From contig JAJXTJ010000092.1 of the NCBI GenBank assembly GCA_021783895.1, positions 1 to 5,932 on the forward strand: a stretch of DNA of 5,932 nt, given 5' to 3'. Both the position numbers and the translations under genes were made by a program. The notes under the pieces are model-generated. The model was given only the letters and a program-made list of their open reading frames with translations, was not told the origin of the DNA and did not search any database. Source of the DNA: Pseudomonadota bacterium. GTDB taxonomy: Bacteria > Pseudomonadota > Gammaproteobacteria > Burkholderiales > Sulfuricellaceae. This document shows, piece after piece, positions 5,895 to 5,932 of the stretch. Position 1 is the stretch's first letter. Each line of letters opens with the position of its first letter.

Positions 5895-5932
5895 ATGGGT
5901 CAGGACCCAAGAAAACGTCGCCCTCTCGACCT
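5895..5932 (+). CDS. Start of an unrecognised plus-strand gene (cut by the right edge)
   Basis: ATG at 5895 is preceded by GGAG at 5882-5885 with a 9-nt gap, a good ribosome-binding arrangement. Only 12 full codons are visible, reading MGQDPRKRRPLD with a basic N-terminus. An in-frame stop lies upstream at 5847-5849, so the start cannot be much further left. The stretch is too short to assign a family. The competing frame from ATG 5828 is also open to the edge but has no comparable ribosome-binding site. Confidence 0.45.
   Translation, partial: MGQDPRKRRPLD

Overview
The window reads as GC-rich proteobacterial chromosome. The codon use and the style of the transporter and 2-oxoacid oxidoreductase proteins suggest a betaproteobacterium, possibly a Nitrosomonadales-type chemolithotroph. 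That placement is an impression from protein sequence, not a measured result. Nearly everything is on the minus strand and densely packed. I saw no RNA genes, insertion sequences, CRISPR arrays or obvious foreign islands.

Layout, following minus-strand transcription from high to low coordinates: (i) at the right edge, a divergent intergenic region (about 5667-5894) with a candidate plus-strand promoter and the first codons of an unrecognised plus-strand gene (5895 to the edge); (ii) a 12-helix MFS permease of the phenylpropionate/nucleoside-symporter-like group (4530-5666); (iii) a 177-bp AT-rich gap (4353-4529) with a perfect TATAAT box and a perfect TTGACA box on the minus strand; (iv) a tight four-gene operon: korA (fused gamma-alpha subunit of 2-oxoglutarate:ferredoxin oxidoreductase), korB (beta subunit, ATGA overlap with korA), an iron-sulfur subunit and a flavoprotein subunit of the succinate dehydrogenase/fumarate reductase superfamily. 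The flavoprotein runs off the left edge.

The operon joins two enzymes that work on nearby steps of the TCA cycle: 2-oxoglutarate <-> succinyl-CoA (KorAB) and succinate <-> fumarate (the flavoprotein/Fe-S pair). Succinyl-CoA synthetase, which would link them, is not in the window. The succinate/fumarate pair is not the textbook membrane-bound Sdh/Frd. Its Fe-S subunit has two complete CxxCxxCxxxCP motifs, where the canonical subunit has one [4Fe-4S] and one [3Fe-4S] site. Its flavoprotein has Asn at the position of the FAD-linking His and an extra N-terminal segment of about 83 residues. No membrane anchor gene is visible. The most interesting idea here is a low-potential, possibly soluble fumarate reductase or succinate dehydrogenase co-expressed with KorAB and perhaps exchanging electrons with it or with the same ferredoxin pool, as part of a reductive or bidirectional TCA branch. 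That is inference; the sequence directly shows operon structure, motifs and substitutions.
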